A DNA stretch of 64,000 bases from Chitinophaga sedimenti. Lineage in GTDB: Bacteria > Bacteroidota > Bacteroidia > Chitinophagales > Chitinophagaceae. The DNA lies in the NCBI RefSeq assembly GCF_023156195.1, contig NZ_JAKUKA010000001.1, forward strand, positions 682,001 to 746,000. Direction: 5' to 3'. Position 1 is the stretch's first letter, and every line of letters begins with the position of its first letter. The notes beneath the pieces are model-generated. The model was not told the origin of the DNA, made no database searches, and saw only the letters and a program-made list of their open reading frames with translations. The translations under genes and the position numbers were made by a program. Positions 11,019 to 21,884 of the stretch are shown in pieces.

Positions 11019-12581
11019 ATGAAGAAATTAGCATATATCATTTCCGGCCTGGCGGTTTTTTCCGCAACTGTGCTGACATCCTGCTCTAAGGATTTCGAGC
11101 AGATCAACACGCATCCCATCGCTACGCCGATTGCACTGCCCGAGCAGCTGCTGCCCGTTGCACTAACCAACACCGTAACTTATAACATGATCCGTAACCG
11201 CAACTTCAACAATGAGCTGATGCAGGTTACCGTTGATATGACCGATGCGGACGGTAAAGTGTTCCGTTACGATTTTAACAGGAACTGGGCTGATTACACC
11301 TATACCAACTGGTATATACAGCTCACCAACTTCAAAGACGTATTCAAACAGGCCAGCGATCCCGTTACGCTTGATAAAACTTACCAGGGTATTTCGCTGA
11401 TCAGCCAGGCATGGATTTATTCCCTGCTGACAGATACTTACGGCGACATTCCTTTTTCTGAGTCTAACCTCGGCAGGGATTCCGCTATCACCGAACCTAA
11501 GTTCGATACACAGAAAGACGTATACTTTGGTTGCTTCGCGATGCTGGAACAGGCTAACAGCCTGCTCACCGGTGCTGCTAACCTGAAAATGCCCACCGCT
11601 GATCCGGTTTACGGCGGCGTAGCTGCTAACTGGCGCAAATTCGGCAACTCGCTATACCTGCGTATGCTGATGCGTATTGCAGAAAAAGCGGAAGTGAAAG
11701 ATACCGTGGTGAAAAAGATCGTGGAGATCGTACAAACGAAAGCATCCACGTACCCGATTATCGGCAGCACCGCAGAATCGGCTATCCTGAAATGGACCGG
11801 CACCGCGCCTTACGCTAATCCTTATATTGCCGGTGTAAGGGAACAGGATTTCCGTTCTCCGAGCATCGCCAGCTTCTTTATTGATAATCTGGTAACCTGG
11901 GACGATCCCCGCCTGAACATTTCCCTGGGTACTGCCGGTTTTAACAGGTGGGCGATCGCACAGTCCAGCGAAGGTTTCAAAGGTGTACCCAGCGGTTATT
12001 CCCCGGGCGCCGACGTGGTTAAAAAATCTTACTTCTATTCCAGCACCTCCGCAAAGTCATTACAGTCTGATGAGCTGGGCGGCATGATCCTCACGGCTGC
12101 GGAAGTGAAGTTCATCCTGGCAGAAGCTTTTGTAAGAGGTTACATCACTACCGGTACTGCGCAGGCTTATTACAACGCCGGCGCACAGCTGAGCATTCAG
12201 CAATGGATGCCTACCTGGGCCGTTGATATCAATACTTACCTGGCTGCGGCGGATATCACCTGGAACGATGCAGTATCGCTTGAAGACAAACTGGAACAGA
12301 TTCACCTGTTGAAATACTACGCCCTGTTTATGTGCGACATGCAGCAGTGGTTCGAGTACCGCCGTACCGGCCACCCGATCCTTCCCAAAGGCACCGGACT
12401 TCGCAACGGCGGTGTAATGCCCGCCAGGATGAACTATCCGATCATGCTCCAGTCGACCAACCCGACCAACTACAAACTCGCGATTGCGAACCAGGGGTCA
12501 GATGATATCAACACCCAGGTTTGGTGGCAGAAAAATAATCAGGGCTTAATCAACAAATACTCATCAAGAAATTCAAGATAA
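11019..12581 (+). CDS. SusD/RagB family nutrient-binding lipoprotein
   Basis: Surface lipoprotein that caps the SusC channel and captures the nutrient. The frame is intact at 520 residues. Leader and lipobox (VLTSCSKDFEQINTHP) match the SusD-like_2 subfamily, as do the helical TPR-like segments with DTYGDIPFSE and the C-terminal CDMQQWFEYRRTGHP block, which is typical of SusD homologues. It follows susC by 19 bases, and its stop codon overlaps the start of the next gene (TAATG), so the three genes form one operon. Confidence 0.92.
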   Translation: MKKLAYIISGLAVFSATVLTSCSKDFEQINTHPIATPIALPEQLLPVALTNTVTYNMIRNRNFNNELMQVTVDMTDADGKVFRYDFNRNWADYTYTNWYIQLTNFKDVFKQASDPVTLDKTYQGISLISQAWIYSLLTDTYGDIPFSESNLGRDSAITEPKFDTQKDVYFGCFAMLEQANSLLTGAANLKMPTADPVYGGVAANWRKFGNSLYLRMLMRIAEKAEVKDTVVKKIVEIVQTKASTYPIIGSTAESAILKWTGTAPYANPYIAGVREQDFRSPSIASFFIDNLVTWDDPRLNISLGTAGFNRWAIAQSSEGFKGVPSGYSPGADVVKKSYFYSSTSAKSLQSDELGGMILTAAEVKFILAEAFVRGYITTGTAQAYYNAGAQLSIQQWMPTWAVDINTYLAAADITWNDAVSLEDKLEQIHLLKYYALFMCDMQQWFEYRRTGHPILPKGTGLRNGGVMPARMNYPIMLQSTNPTNYKLAIANQGSDDINTQVWWQKNNQGLINKYSSRNSR

Positions 12582-14125
12582 TGAAGAAGTTTTTCAGATA
12601 TTCCTGCCTGTTGGTGCTGGTTGCAGCTGGCCTGTACTCCTGCGAAATGGAAGGCAATTATCCGGGTGCGGTGCTGTCGGATTATATTGCGATGCTGGAC
12701 CTGCGTGCGATTTATAAAACCGAGGACATCACGTTAACGAAAGAAAACATGGCGGGCGCCACTAAAATAGCCGGGGTGGTAGTTTCTGACCACCGTGGCA
12801 ACAACCTGCCCAAAGCTTTGGTGATGCCAGGACAGCCGCCGTTTGAACCTGATCCGCGGTATTGCGGTACAGCTGGCGAACGCTGCCGACTTTCTGCCGG
12901 GCGACTCTTTACAGATCGCTGTGGAAGGCAAGGTGCTGACGAAAGTAGATGGCATCCTGCAAATCAAAGGCGTGGCTGCTGCCGATATCGTTAAAGTATC
13001 CAGCAACAACCCGATCCCCGTAAACCGGGTGAACAGCAACCTGTTCGCGCAGTTCCCGGACCGTTATGAGAGCGTACTGTCTGTTATTGTAAAAGGTGGT
13101 TTTAACCCACTGCCCAAACCGACCGATAAATTCGGTGGCGACTGGATCGTGAACGATGGTTTTGCCAATACCCAACTGCACACCGAAGCAGGCGCTGAAT
13201 TTGCAGACAGCACATTGCCTGTATTGGCTAACTACTACGGTATTTACCTGAACATGGTGAAAGACGGCAAAGCGGCTCCGCAGTTCCGTATGCGCCGTTC
13301 ATCCGACTACCAGGTGTTGAGCTCCGAAATCATCCTGCAACCAATCCTGATCACCGGCTTCGTGAGCGATGCCAAAGGTGGCGACGGTAACTACGAATAC
13401 GTGCAGATGATGGCTACCCGCGATATCGACTTCGCGGCAACACCGTTCTCTATGGTGGTAAGCAATAACGCAGGCGCCAGCAACCCTACCGGCGCGCCGG
13501 CGAATGGCTGGGCAACCGGTAATCAGCGTACTTATAAAATTAACCTGAACCAGGGGGCCGCGAAAAAGGTACTTTCTTCTATGCAGGGGGTAAGAATAAA
13601 TTGATCAATGGCGGTTCAAGCGCTACACGTCCGGCCTCTACCAGCATTGCCGACGCCAACTGGATACGTAATTACGATTATGTGGCTTTAGCCGGCGAAG
13701 GTTTTGGCGCCGCTACAGGCGGCCTGATGGCCAACAGCGGCAATGCATTTGGCATCGCAGTATTTGAAGGTACTACCGTTACCAAAGATACCCGTCCGGT
13801 AGATGTAATGTGGGTAAGCGGCGGCGGTAACCTGTTTTCCGCAGGTCCTCCCCAGGTTGGTTACCGCGTATGTAACAACGACTGGTACGATGTAATAAAC
13901 CCGGTAACCCTGGAGTCACAGCCGTTCTTCAGGCAAGGTACCAACAATACCTTCTTGTCTTATAACACCTCCGATTTAGGTTATTTCTACATCCTGGGTG
14001 GTGAGTACAACATAACGCTTGGCCGCTGGACGAAAGCCCGTTCACAGACCAACTACCTGATGAGCGAAACTACGCAGCTGAAGGAAATTCAAAGCGATTC
14101 GCTGTCGACCAAGCTGGTAGAATAG
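12581..14125 (+). CDS. DUF5689 domain lipoprotein of the SusCD operon (frameshifted)
   Basis: Probable surface lipoprotein accompanying SusCD; DUF5689 proteins are often found beside SusC/SusD pairs, but their role is unknown. The leader ends in the lipobox YSC. An N-terminal OB-like DUF5689 region carries GVVVSDHRGNNLP and RGIAVQLANAADFLPGDS. A long second half contains VDVMWVSGGGNLFSAG. Breaks occur near 12826 (net +1, an extra C or two missing bases) and near 13569 (one missing G). Restored length is about 514 residues. The start overlaps the susD stop by one base and a strong terminator follows. Confidence 0.75.
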
Positions 14126-14147
14126 TTTGATTGCAGGCTATGAATAC

Positions 14148-14181
14148 AGCGCCGCCGGTTTTTCGGGCGGCGCTCTTTTTT
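14148..14181 (+). terminator. Strong terminator ending the SusCD operon
   Basis: AGCGCCGCC (14148-14156) pairs perfectly with GGCGGCGCT (14166-14174) over a T-rich loop, followed by TTTTTTA. The 9-bp GC-rich stem with a U tract is a textbook intrinsic terminator. Confidence 0.9.
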
Positions 14182-14290
14182 ATGCGCCCCGTGAAGTAAA
14201 TGACAACGGAGGCCCCACCATGGGAACGAAATGAACTATTTGCAGGTTCCGGCGTTGTTAGGGGAAACAGTAACCGCTAAAAGCTACTTT

Positions 14291-15335
14291 ATGCACCTCA
14301 TCGCCAAAGTCGCCGCCCTGGGCGTAGCCCTCAGCTTTATTGCCCCCGTATCGCAAGCCCCGGCCTGTACACGGGTAGTGTACAAAGGACTGAATAACCT
14401 CGTGATCACCGCCAGGTCAATGGACTGGCGGGAAGATATTATGACGAACCTTTGGATTTTCCCCGGGGAATGGCGCGTAATGGCGAAGTGGGGCCGAAGT
14501 CCCTGAAATGGACATCGAAATATGGCAGTGTGGTCGCTGCAGCGTACGACTTTTCCAGCACCGATGGGATGAACGAAAAAGGACTGGTAGCCAACCTGCT
14601 CTGGCTTGTAGAGTCGAAGTACCCGGAGTGGGACCAGCAAAAGCCCGGCCTCACAATTGCCGCCTGGGTACAGTATGTGCTGGACAACTACGCCACGGTT
14701 GACGAGGCGGTAAATGGGCTGCGAAAGGAAGAATTCGCGATCGTTTCCGATAAGATGCCCGGTGCCGACCGGCTGGCAACATTACATCTTTCCATTTCCG
14801 ATACCAAAGGTGATAATGCCATTTTCGAATACGTGGAAGGCAAGCTGAAAATACATCACGATACCGCCTACACTGTAATGACCAATTCCCCGGTGTTTGA
14901 TAAACAACTAGCGCTGAACGAATACTGGAAAGAGATTGGTGGCACCACGATGCTGCCCGGCACCAACCGCGCATCCGACCGGTTTGTGCGCGCATCGTTT
15001 TATCCAACGCAGTTCCCAAAACAGATAATGCGCAACTGGGCGTGGCCACGGCCTTCAGCGTGATTCGTAATTGCTCTGTGCCCATCGGTATCGCCACGGC
15101 AGAGCAGCCCAATATTTCCACCACCCGCTGGCGCTCTGTATCAGACCATAAAAACCTGGTGTACTACTTCGAGACCGCGTTAACTCCTAATGTGATCTGG
15201 GTAAGCTTTAAAGATGTGGATTTCGGCGCCAAAACGCCGGTAAAGAAACTGGCGCTGGCGAAGGGGGAAATTTATGTGGGCAATGCGTACAAGTCGTTTG
15301 TGGCGACGAAGGCGTTTAAGTTTATGGGGTTGTAA
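14291..15335 (+). CDS. Choloylglycine hydrolase / penicillin acylase family Ntn hydrolase (frameshifted)
   Basis: Linear-amide C-N hydrolase of the Ntn superfamily (bile salt hydrolase, penicillin V acylase and N-acyl homoserine lactone acylase relatives). From the ATG at 14291 a signal peptide ends in SQAPA just before Cys26, the expected N-terminal nucleophile after cleavage (CTRVVYKG). Other family marks are ARSMDWREDI, the DGMNEKGL loop and YTVMTNSPVFDKQL. Single missing bases near 14463 (C run) and 15011 restore about 348 residues. An upstream in-frame ATG at 14231 would place the signal peptide inside the protein and is less likely. It stands alone, divergent in function from the SusCD operon before it. 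Confidence 0.85.
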
Positions 15336-15346
15336 GTAAGTGATAT

Positions 15347-15378
15347 CGGGATCATATGTCGCCGGACATATGATCCCG
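15347..15378. terminator. Perfect palindrome between convergent genes
   Basis: CGGGATCATATGTC (15347-15360) and its exact reverse complement (15365-15378) flank a 4-base loop. It lies 11 bases after one stop and 9 bases before the opposing stop. There is no T run, so it may act as a bidirectional terminator through the stem alone or as an RNA end stabiliser. Its core ATCATATG recurs in the palindrome at 27761. Confidence 0.6.
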
Positions 15379-15387
15379 AATAAGTTG

Positions 15388-16973
15388 TTAGGGCGCTACT
15401 TCGCCCTCCCGCAATCTCACCACCCATACGGTATCCAGGCTCTTATCCCTTGTTGAAGCATTGACGAACTTTCCGTCCAGCCGAGTTACCTTATAAGACG
15501 GGAACGTAATCACCGTTTCATATGGCATGCCGGCAGAATCCAATGCTGCCTTGCCTTTGCGGGCCGTGTACAGTAATGTTGCGGAGGTGTCGCGGACGGT
15601 GGGGCCGTTGTATATCCAGTCAAAGCTATAAGTGTTGAGGCGATAGAGTTGTACAGGGCTGTTGATGCCTTTTCGATTCAGCCATGCGGCCGTAGTGGAA
15701 CCGCCCTGGTAAGGGAGGATGTGCGGATAAAAGAAAATATTGAGGAACAGGGCGAGCGCAATGCTGGCCACTGCGCCGCTGAATACCAGTTGTTGCGGAT
15801 CGCGCAGGCGATACCAGCCGTAAGCGGCGGCAATGGTCACCACGAAATACATTGGCCAGCCTGGTGCGCGGAAAAGCAGGTTGATGGCGGCGGCCAGGAT
15901 GATGATGATCAGCGATACCACGCGCTGTGTGGTCATGGCTGCGCGCGGACGAGTGATGCTTTGCAGCCAGGCGGCCAGCAGCACTGCGAAGTACGGGAAC
16001 AAAATATTCAGGTAATGCGGCAACTGAAAACGGGATAGCGAAAATACGATCAGCGTGAGCAAACCAGCACCCAGGGTAATCCATTCAACGCCCTGGCGCA
16101 GCTTGCGCAGGCGCTGGAAAATAGCGGCGTACAGCAGCAGGCTGAAAGGCAGAAAGGCCCATAACAACGTGTGCAGGAAAAAGAATGGATCGCCCTTTCC
16201 TTTAATGGGGCCCGTATTAAAGAAGCGCCCGAATTGGCTGTCCCACAGGAAAAAACGGATGCCGGATACACCTTGCCGGCCGAACACGAGTTTATCGGGT
16301 TGTGCATCGAACTGGAGGTACAGGCAGTAAATTTCCGGGAGGGTGAAAATAGCGGTGAGTAAGAGCCACAGGTACCATTTGGGGCGGAGCAATTGCTGCC
16401 ATTCCCCTTTCATAGCCCAATGCAACAGCATGCCGCCACCGAGTGGAATGAGCACGAACGGGCCTTTGGTCATGAGCGCGCATGCGGCGAACAGCGCGGC
16501 CAGTATAATTTTTTTTCTTTCGCGAGATAGTAGGAGGCGCCGATTAAAAACAGCGTGAGGTAAGGTTCCGCTCTTACATCGTTGCTGCTGATGATGGCGT
16601 GTAACGCACATAGATAAATAAGTGCGGCCACACGAGCCGCCATATCATTATAAAAATGTCTGGCAAAAAGATAGGTGTAACGGGCGCCGGCCACCCAGCA
16701 AAGGAATGCGGGTAGTTTCCAGGCGAAAGCATTTATGCCGAATAGCTTAAAACTCGCGGCGCCCAGCCAGAAGGGCAGGTGTGGTTTGTCGAGCCAGTCC
16801 CGGCCATCGGCGAATAAATTCAGCCAGTCGTTGCGCAACACCATCTGTTTGGAAATGCCTGCGTACAACGCCGCATCGGGCTCCATCAACGGAGTAAACA
16901 AACCGGGAATCAGCGAAGCGATTACAGCGGCAATAAACCAGGGATAATACCTTTCAAAAGACGTTTGTTGCAT
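15388..16973 (-). CDS. ArnT-like / GT39-GT83 family glycosyltransferase (frameshifted)
   Basis: Polytopic GT-C glycosyltransferase that moves a sugar from an undecaprenyl-phosphate carrier to an envelope acceptor such as lipid A or a protein. The N-terminus shows the first-loop acidic motif (FTPLMEPDAALYAG) and the DWLDKPHLPFW block shared with ArnT. About 11-12 membrane helices follow, then a soluble C-terminal domain. One base is missing in an A run near 16510; restored length is about 529 residues. The gene starts 5 bases after the PAP2 gene, so both are co-transcribed. Substrate sugar and acceptor are not shown by the sequence. Confidence 0.82.
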
Positions 16974-16978
16974 AGGAA

Positions 16979-17593
16979 CTAAGATACAGTATCCAGCTGG
17001 CTTCTTTTACGTAAACGGAAGTCTGATTTATCCCACCAGATGAATAAACGCGATACTAAAAATCCGGTAAGTATACCGAACGCGCCGCCCGCAAGAATGT
17101 CCAGCGGGTAATGTTTGCCCACATATACCTGCGCATAACAGATGAGCAGGGCCCAGATCCATACCCAGTTCCAATAAAACCGGCGGATGCCCATGTACCG
17201 GATCACGAAAAACCAGAAGGCCGCGAGGGCAAAGTGATTAGAAGCATGTGAAGAAGGGAAACCGTAACGGCCGCCGCAGCCAATGAGGTGGCGCATGTAT
17301 AACACCAGTTCGTCATTATGACAGGGGCGTTTGCGTTGGAACAATGGTTTCAGGATACTGGCGCTGCCGTAGTCAGCTATGGCAAAACAGATAAGCGTGC
17401 CGATAAGAAATGGCACCGCTTTATTAGTACGGTGGCGGATAACGAAGTACAGTACGAATATATAGAGCGGCACCCAGGTGAGAGCATTGCGCAGCAATAG
17501 CATCACCGGGTCCAGCCACGATACATTTCCAAAATGATGGATGCCAATAAAAATAGATTCATCCAATTCCTGAAGCCAGTTCATCCACTCCAT
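16979..17593 (-). CDS. PAP2 superfamily membrane phosphatase
   Basis: Integral membrane acid phosphatase, likely acting on undecaprenyl diphosphate or another lipid phosphate at the periplasmic face. The intact 204-residue frame carries all three PAP2 motifs: KPLFQRKRP, PSSHASN and a GKHYPLDILAGG block with the HxxxD pair. About five to six membrane helices are predicted by eye. The ArnT-like gene follows after 5 bases, suggesting linked recycling of polyprenyl carriers or linked lipid A modification (inference). Confidence 0.87.
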   Translation of the reverse strand: MEWMNWLQELDESIFIGIHHFGNVSWLDPVMLLLRNALTWVPLYIFVLYFVIRHRTNKAVPFLIGTLICFAIADYGSASILKPLFQRKRPCHNDELVLYMRHLIGCGGRYGFPSSHASNHFALAAFWFFVIRYMGIRRFYWNWVWIWALLICYAQVYVGKHYPLDILAGGAFGILTGFLVSRLFIWWDKSDFRLRKRSQLDTVS

Positions 17594-17670
17594 AAAGCTG
17601 TAAGAGTTGTAGGTAAATTAAAGTTCGCTGATGCGGATTGCCGGAGCGTTAACAGCACATGATGAAATCG

Positions 17671-17838
17671 TTATATCGAATCGCCGCGTTGCTGCGATTC
17701 CCTTTTCGTGCCGGAAACAGGATCATCCGTAACGTCGGGCGGTAAAATTTCTTCCCGGTCGCGCCAGTTGCGGCGGGCGAAAAAGATCATGAGAAGCGCT
17801 GCACCAATGATCGCTGCAATGATTATAGGCCAATTCAT
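17671..17838 (-). CDS. Small single-span membrane protein, 55 aa
   Basis: An ATG at 17838 opens a 55-codon frame ending in TAA at 17673-17671. The product has one N-terminal membrane helix (WPIIIAAIIGAALLMIFFAR), a basic stop-transfer patch (RRNWRDREE) and a short hydrophilic tail rich in Asp and Pro. This shape is common among small Bacteroidota membrane proteins of unknown role. It lies 77 bases upstream of the PAP2 gene on the same strand, so it could head that operon. The composition and codon use look coding, but no function can be assigned. Confidence 0.6.
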   Translation of the reverse strand: MNWPIIIAAIIGAALLMIFFARRNWRDREEILPPDVTDDPVSGTKRESQQRGDSI

Positions 17839-18026
17839 AACAACACTGGCGCATCAATCATACCAATAACGGCCGGTTTGCCGGGGATGCGCTTGCGTAC
17901 CGGAAATCTTAACACAAAGTTTAAACTGATAAAGTGGCGCTCGCCGTGCGGTGTGGTGAAACCGCGACAATACGGGGGATAATAAAAGATATTGTAATTT
18001 AGGGCAGACCCAACAACTACCACCAG

Positions 18027-19495
18027 ATGAAAAGACTGCTATTACTGTTTTGTATATGCCCCCTGGCATCGTTTGCACAGCAGGCGACCATTACTTTTCG
18101 CGCCCCACGGGCGCCTGCTGCTAAAGTGCAGATCACTGCGCCAGTGGCCGGTAATTACTTTGTAACGCTGCCCACCGATACGGTGTTAAACAGCAAAGGG
18201 GAATTAAGCTGGCGGAACAGGGAAACAACACCGGCGGAATTTACCTTTGGTTACCTGGGCAGGAATTACGTGCTGCTGGTAAAACCGGGCCAGTCATACA
18301 CCATTACGGATGAATCCACCAATGAGCAACAAAAATTTACGATCACCGGTCCCGATGCGACAGGCCAGGAGGCATTAAGCCGCTTAAATTTTCCTTTTAC
18401 CAGCATTTGTCCACCAATTATTATAGAAAAGATTCGGTTTTTGCAAATAACCGCCAGCGCGTTCTGGCGAACATCGACAGCGTGATGGCGCCTTTTAAGA
18501 CCTTGCTGGCAGACAAGCAGATTGACCCGGTGTTTTACGATCATGCCTATGACTATGTGCGCACGTACTACGCCAATGTGCTGGCCGGTACGTTTGCACC
18601 GGCCCTGCAAAAAGTGGAGGTGAACAAGGATAAACCAGGCTATGATCGCGAGCGTTTGGGGCAGATGAAAACTGATTTTGAGTCGGTGTTTACGATTGCA
18701 GATCCGCATGACCTGCGGCTGCACAAGGTCAGCACCGTTTTTTGGTACACAAAATTTTATGCCGACTGGTACCTGAAATACCTGAAACCCGCGTACGACG
18801 GTACGTTGGTGCCATTCAGCGACAAAGATCAGCCGTACAAAAGGGAGTACGCCATCGTGGAACGCTTTCGCGATCCGGAGCGGGAGTATCAAATGGCTAC
18901 TTTGCTGAAATTTATGTTATTGCAGGAAGGCTTTGAACCCTATATCGTGGACTGGTTCGAGGCGTTTGAGGACATGTACCCGAATAGTCTGTATATCGCG
19001 CAGTTACAGCCGGGTGTAGATGGCGTGCGCGATTACCTGCGCAGGTCGAAGGGCAATTTTTCATCAGCACAGCGGTTTATTGAAAACGCGGGTGATATAA
19101 AAACAGTGGCCGATTTAGCGGCCCGCTTCAAAGGAAAAACCGTGTATATGGATCTTTGGGCCACCTGGTGCGGCCCCTGTAAAGAAGAATTTAATTATAC
19201 TGCGGACGTGAAAAAGCTGCTCGCCGAAAAAGGTGGCGAAATGCTTTACATTTCGATCGACCGCGATCAGGCTGAACCGCAGTGGAAAGATATGATCAAG
19301 TATTACAACCTGGATGGTTATCATATCCGCGCTTCGGCTTTATTGACCGAGGATATCCGCAAGTTGTTCGGGTCAAAAGGCAACCTCGCCATCCCGCGTT
19401 ATGCGATTATAAAGGACGGGGCAGTTGTGGTGGATGATGCGAGGAGACCGAGTGAGGGTAAGGCATTGCTGGAGCAGTTGGCGGGGTATTTTTAA
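18027..19495 (+). CDS. TlpA-like thioredoxin-fold secreted protein (frameshifted)
   Basis: Exported thiol-disulfide oxidoreductase of the Bacteroidota TlpA/ResA kind. A signal peptide (CPLASFAQQ) precedes a beta-rich N-terminal domain resembling the DUF4369-type domains that accompany these proteins, a long helical middle region, and a C-terminal thioredoxin domain with the active site WCGPC in LWATWCGPCKEEF and the cis-proline region (NLAIPRYAII). One base is missing near 18386; restored length is about 489 residues. Partner proteins are unknown. A perfect 13-bp hairpin follows the stop. Confidence 0.83.
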
Positions 19496-19497
19496 AC

Positions 19498-19528
19498 GAA
19501 CAGGCCGTACGATGAGTACGGCCTGTTC
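19498..19528. terminator. Hairpin between convergent thioredoxin and TerC genes
   Basis: GAACAGGCCGTAC (19498-19510) pairs perfectly with GTACGGCCTGTTC (19516-19528) across a 5-base loop. It sits 2 bases after one stop and 12 bases before the other, and probably ends transcription from both sides. Confidence 0.7.
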
Positions 19529-19539
19529 GCTTGGGTATG

Positions 19540-20313
19540 TTACTCCACTTTCCTCGTTGTATTTAATTTTACTTTCGACTGATTCCCGCGCAACTTAATA
19601 TTCAGTAACTCCACGATCAGCGAAAATCCTAAGCAGGAGTAAATAATGCTCTTACTTACTTCCTGGTGGAACCCACCTGCGATCAATACCACACCGATCA
19701 CGATCAGGAACGACAACGCCAGCATCTGCAGCGTAGGCTGTTTGTTGATAATGCGTGTTACCGGGCCTGCGAAAGCCATCATTACAATAATCGAAACGAT
19801 TACCGCGATAATCATGACCAGTACATTGTCTACCAGGCCCACGGCGGTTAAGATCGAATCGAAAGAAAACACGGCATCCACCAGTACGATCTGGAAAATC
19901 ACGGAGCCCGGGCTTTTGTACTTGGGGGCTGATTGTTCGGCGCCGGAGGGGTGGTCCTGCAATTTATGGTGAATTTCGAGGGTGCTTTTAATGATGAGGA
20001 AAAGACCGCCTGCCAGCAATATCAGATCTTTCCAGCTTAGGTTCATTACTTCTCCCTTCAGCCAGGTAAAGGAAAGTACCGGGTCGGTAAGACCGATGAT
20101 CCAGTTGATGCAGAGGAGCAGTCCAACGCGGAACACCATCGCCAGGCTCAGACCGATCATCCCGGCCTTGCGTTGCTGGTGCTCCGGCAGTTTGCCGGCT
20201 ACGATCGAAATAAAAATGACGTTGTCGATGCCCAGGACGATTTCCAGGAAACATAACGTGACTAGGCTGATCCATACTCCGGGATCGGCAAAATTAGGGA
20301 TGATGAACTCCAT
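19540..20313 (-). CDS. TerC family integral membrane protein
   Basis: Membrane protein of the TerC family, linked to metal-ion handling (Mn efflux in some members) and tellurite resistance. The frame is intact at 257 residues with about seven membrane helices. Conserved acidic positions occur in LGIDNVIFISI near the N-terminus and in VFSFDSILTAVG in the second half, the usual symmetric TerC pair. No yybP-ykoY Mn riboswitch could be recognised in the leader. It is divergent from the M48 peptidase gene. Confidence 0.88.
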   Translation of the reverse strand: MEFIIPNFADPGVWISLVTLCFLEIVLGIDNVIFISIVAGKLPEHQQRKAGMIGLSLAMVFRVGLLLCINWIIGLTDPVLSFTWLKGEVMNLSWKDLILLAGGLFLIIKSTLEIHHKLQDHPSGAEQSAPKYKSPGSVIFQIVLVDAVFSFDSILTAVGLVDNVLVMIIAVIVSIIVMMAFAGPVTRIINKQPTLQMLALSFLIVIGVVLIAGGFHQEVSKSIIYSCLGFSLIVELLNIKLRGNQSKVKLNTTRKVE

Positions 20314-20504
20314 GTATGTAGTGTAATTTTAATACCTCGCGCAAAAATCAACCCAAATTTGACACCTTCCTGTAAGAAAGTGGTAAGAAAAATGGCGTTG
20401 TCTGTCAAAAATAGGGCTTTCACCGCCAAAATAATAACATATACCAAGCGGCAGGCCGCCAGTTTCGGGAATTGTCGATCTTTGCAGCGCCTATACCGCG
20501 AGTT

Positions 20505-21872
20505 ATGCAAGTTTTTACACCTTTTCGTTTAGCCCTCCTTTTATTGGTGTGCTGCCCCCTTTTAGCCTGGCGCAGGTAGTTTTCGCCCCTTCGGTGCCGG
20601 ATTCCGTGTACCTGGCTAAAGTGTCCGGCGACTATGCCCGCCTCGTGAAACAGCGGCTCAAATCGCTGCCGGTACTAACAAAAGCGATTACGAAGAAATA
20701 TATAACAGCCGTTGGGAGCAGGTGAAAGCTATGTTTGATAAGCGGGAAGTGTATACAGATCCGGCTGCCATGGCTTACATGGACCGCCTGCTCGGCGCCA
20801 TCCTGAAGGCTAATCCCCAGCTGGACGGCAGCGGCATCAAAGGTTACTTTTCCCGGTCATTCGTGCCGAACGCGGCATACGTAGGGGAGGGCATCTTCCT
20901 GTTCAATCTCGGTTTGCTGGAGAAAATGGAGAATGAAAGCCAGGTAGCTTTCGTTATCTGCCACGAGCTGGCGCACTATTACTTGAAACATAGCGAAAAC
21001 AGCATCCGGCAGTATGTGGAAACGATGAACAGTCCGGACATGCAGCGGGAACTGAAGAATATTAAAAAATCAGAATACGGTAAAAATGCCCGCCTGGAGA
21101 AGCTGGCCCAGGGCATTCGCTTCAACAGCCGCCGTCACAGCCGCGATCACGAAGCAGAAGCCGATTCTATGGCGCTGGATCTGCTGAAACGTACCCCCTT
21201 TGCACCTGCGGAAGCCTTGTCTGCCCTGGCGCTCATGGACAACATTGATAGTGTAACGGTGGATATGGCTGCCTGTCTCCCTAAAACGTTCGACAGCGGT
21301 GCATACCCTTTTAAACCAAAGTGGATAGCGAAGTCGGGCGGACTGCTTGGCGGCCATGCTAACATTACCCGCGATGCCGCCGCAACGGACTCGCTCAAAA
21401 CGCACCCGGATTGTACGCAACGCATCCGGCTATTACAACCGATGTTGGGTGCGGCAGGCAATACAAATAAAAATCCCCGGACGCGGAAACCTTCGGGAAA
21501 TTGCGGAGCCAGGCCGGTTTAGAAGCCGTTGCCTATACCTGGGAAAGCAAACAATACAGCCAATGCCTTTACCTGACCTTGCAGCAAATGCAGCAAAAGC
21601 CAGCGGATCCCTTCCTGGTAACGCAGCTCGGGCGCGTGTTTAACGCCTGGCATAACGCCCAGCGAACGCATACCCTGTCGCGCTACGTAGACGCGCCTTC
21701 GCCGTACAACGATCCCAATTATAACCTGCTGACCCAGTTTATACAAAACCTGTACATCGAAGACGTGGCAGCCGTGGGATATCATTACCTGGCGCAGTTC
21801 CAGGCGAAACTTGGGTTTTATGCGCCTTATGGCGAAATCTTTAAAGAAAGTACACGACTCCTTAATCTGTAA
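20505..21872 (+). CDS. M48 family zinc metalloprotease, secreted (frameshifted)
   Basis: Gluzincin peptidase of the M48 (HtpX/BepA/Oma1) family, probably periplasmic. The zinc motif HELAH is in VAFVICHELAHYYLKHSE, and the third ligand region is DHEAEADSMALDLL (ExxAD pattern). A hydrophobic leader starts at the ATG at 20505. Frame breaks near 20556, 20672 and 21474 are each fixed by one base, giving about 456 residues. The C-terminal 130 residues after the protease look helical, perhaps TPR-like as in BepA. The next gene starts 12 bases later. Confidence 0.83.
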
Positions 21873-21884
21873 ATACATCTAAAC

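Noticed and set aside
20314..20504. Mn riboswitch (yybP-ykoY type) in the terC leader
   Set aside because: The interval lacks the expected paired arms and conserved loops; only AT-rich sequence and short unrelated stems are visible.
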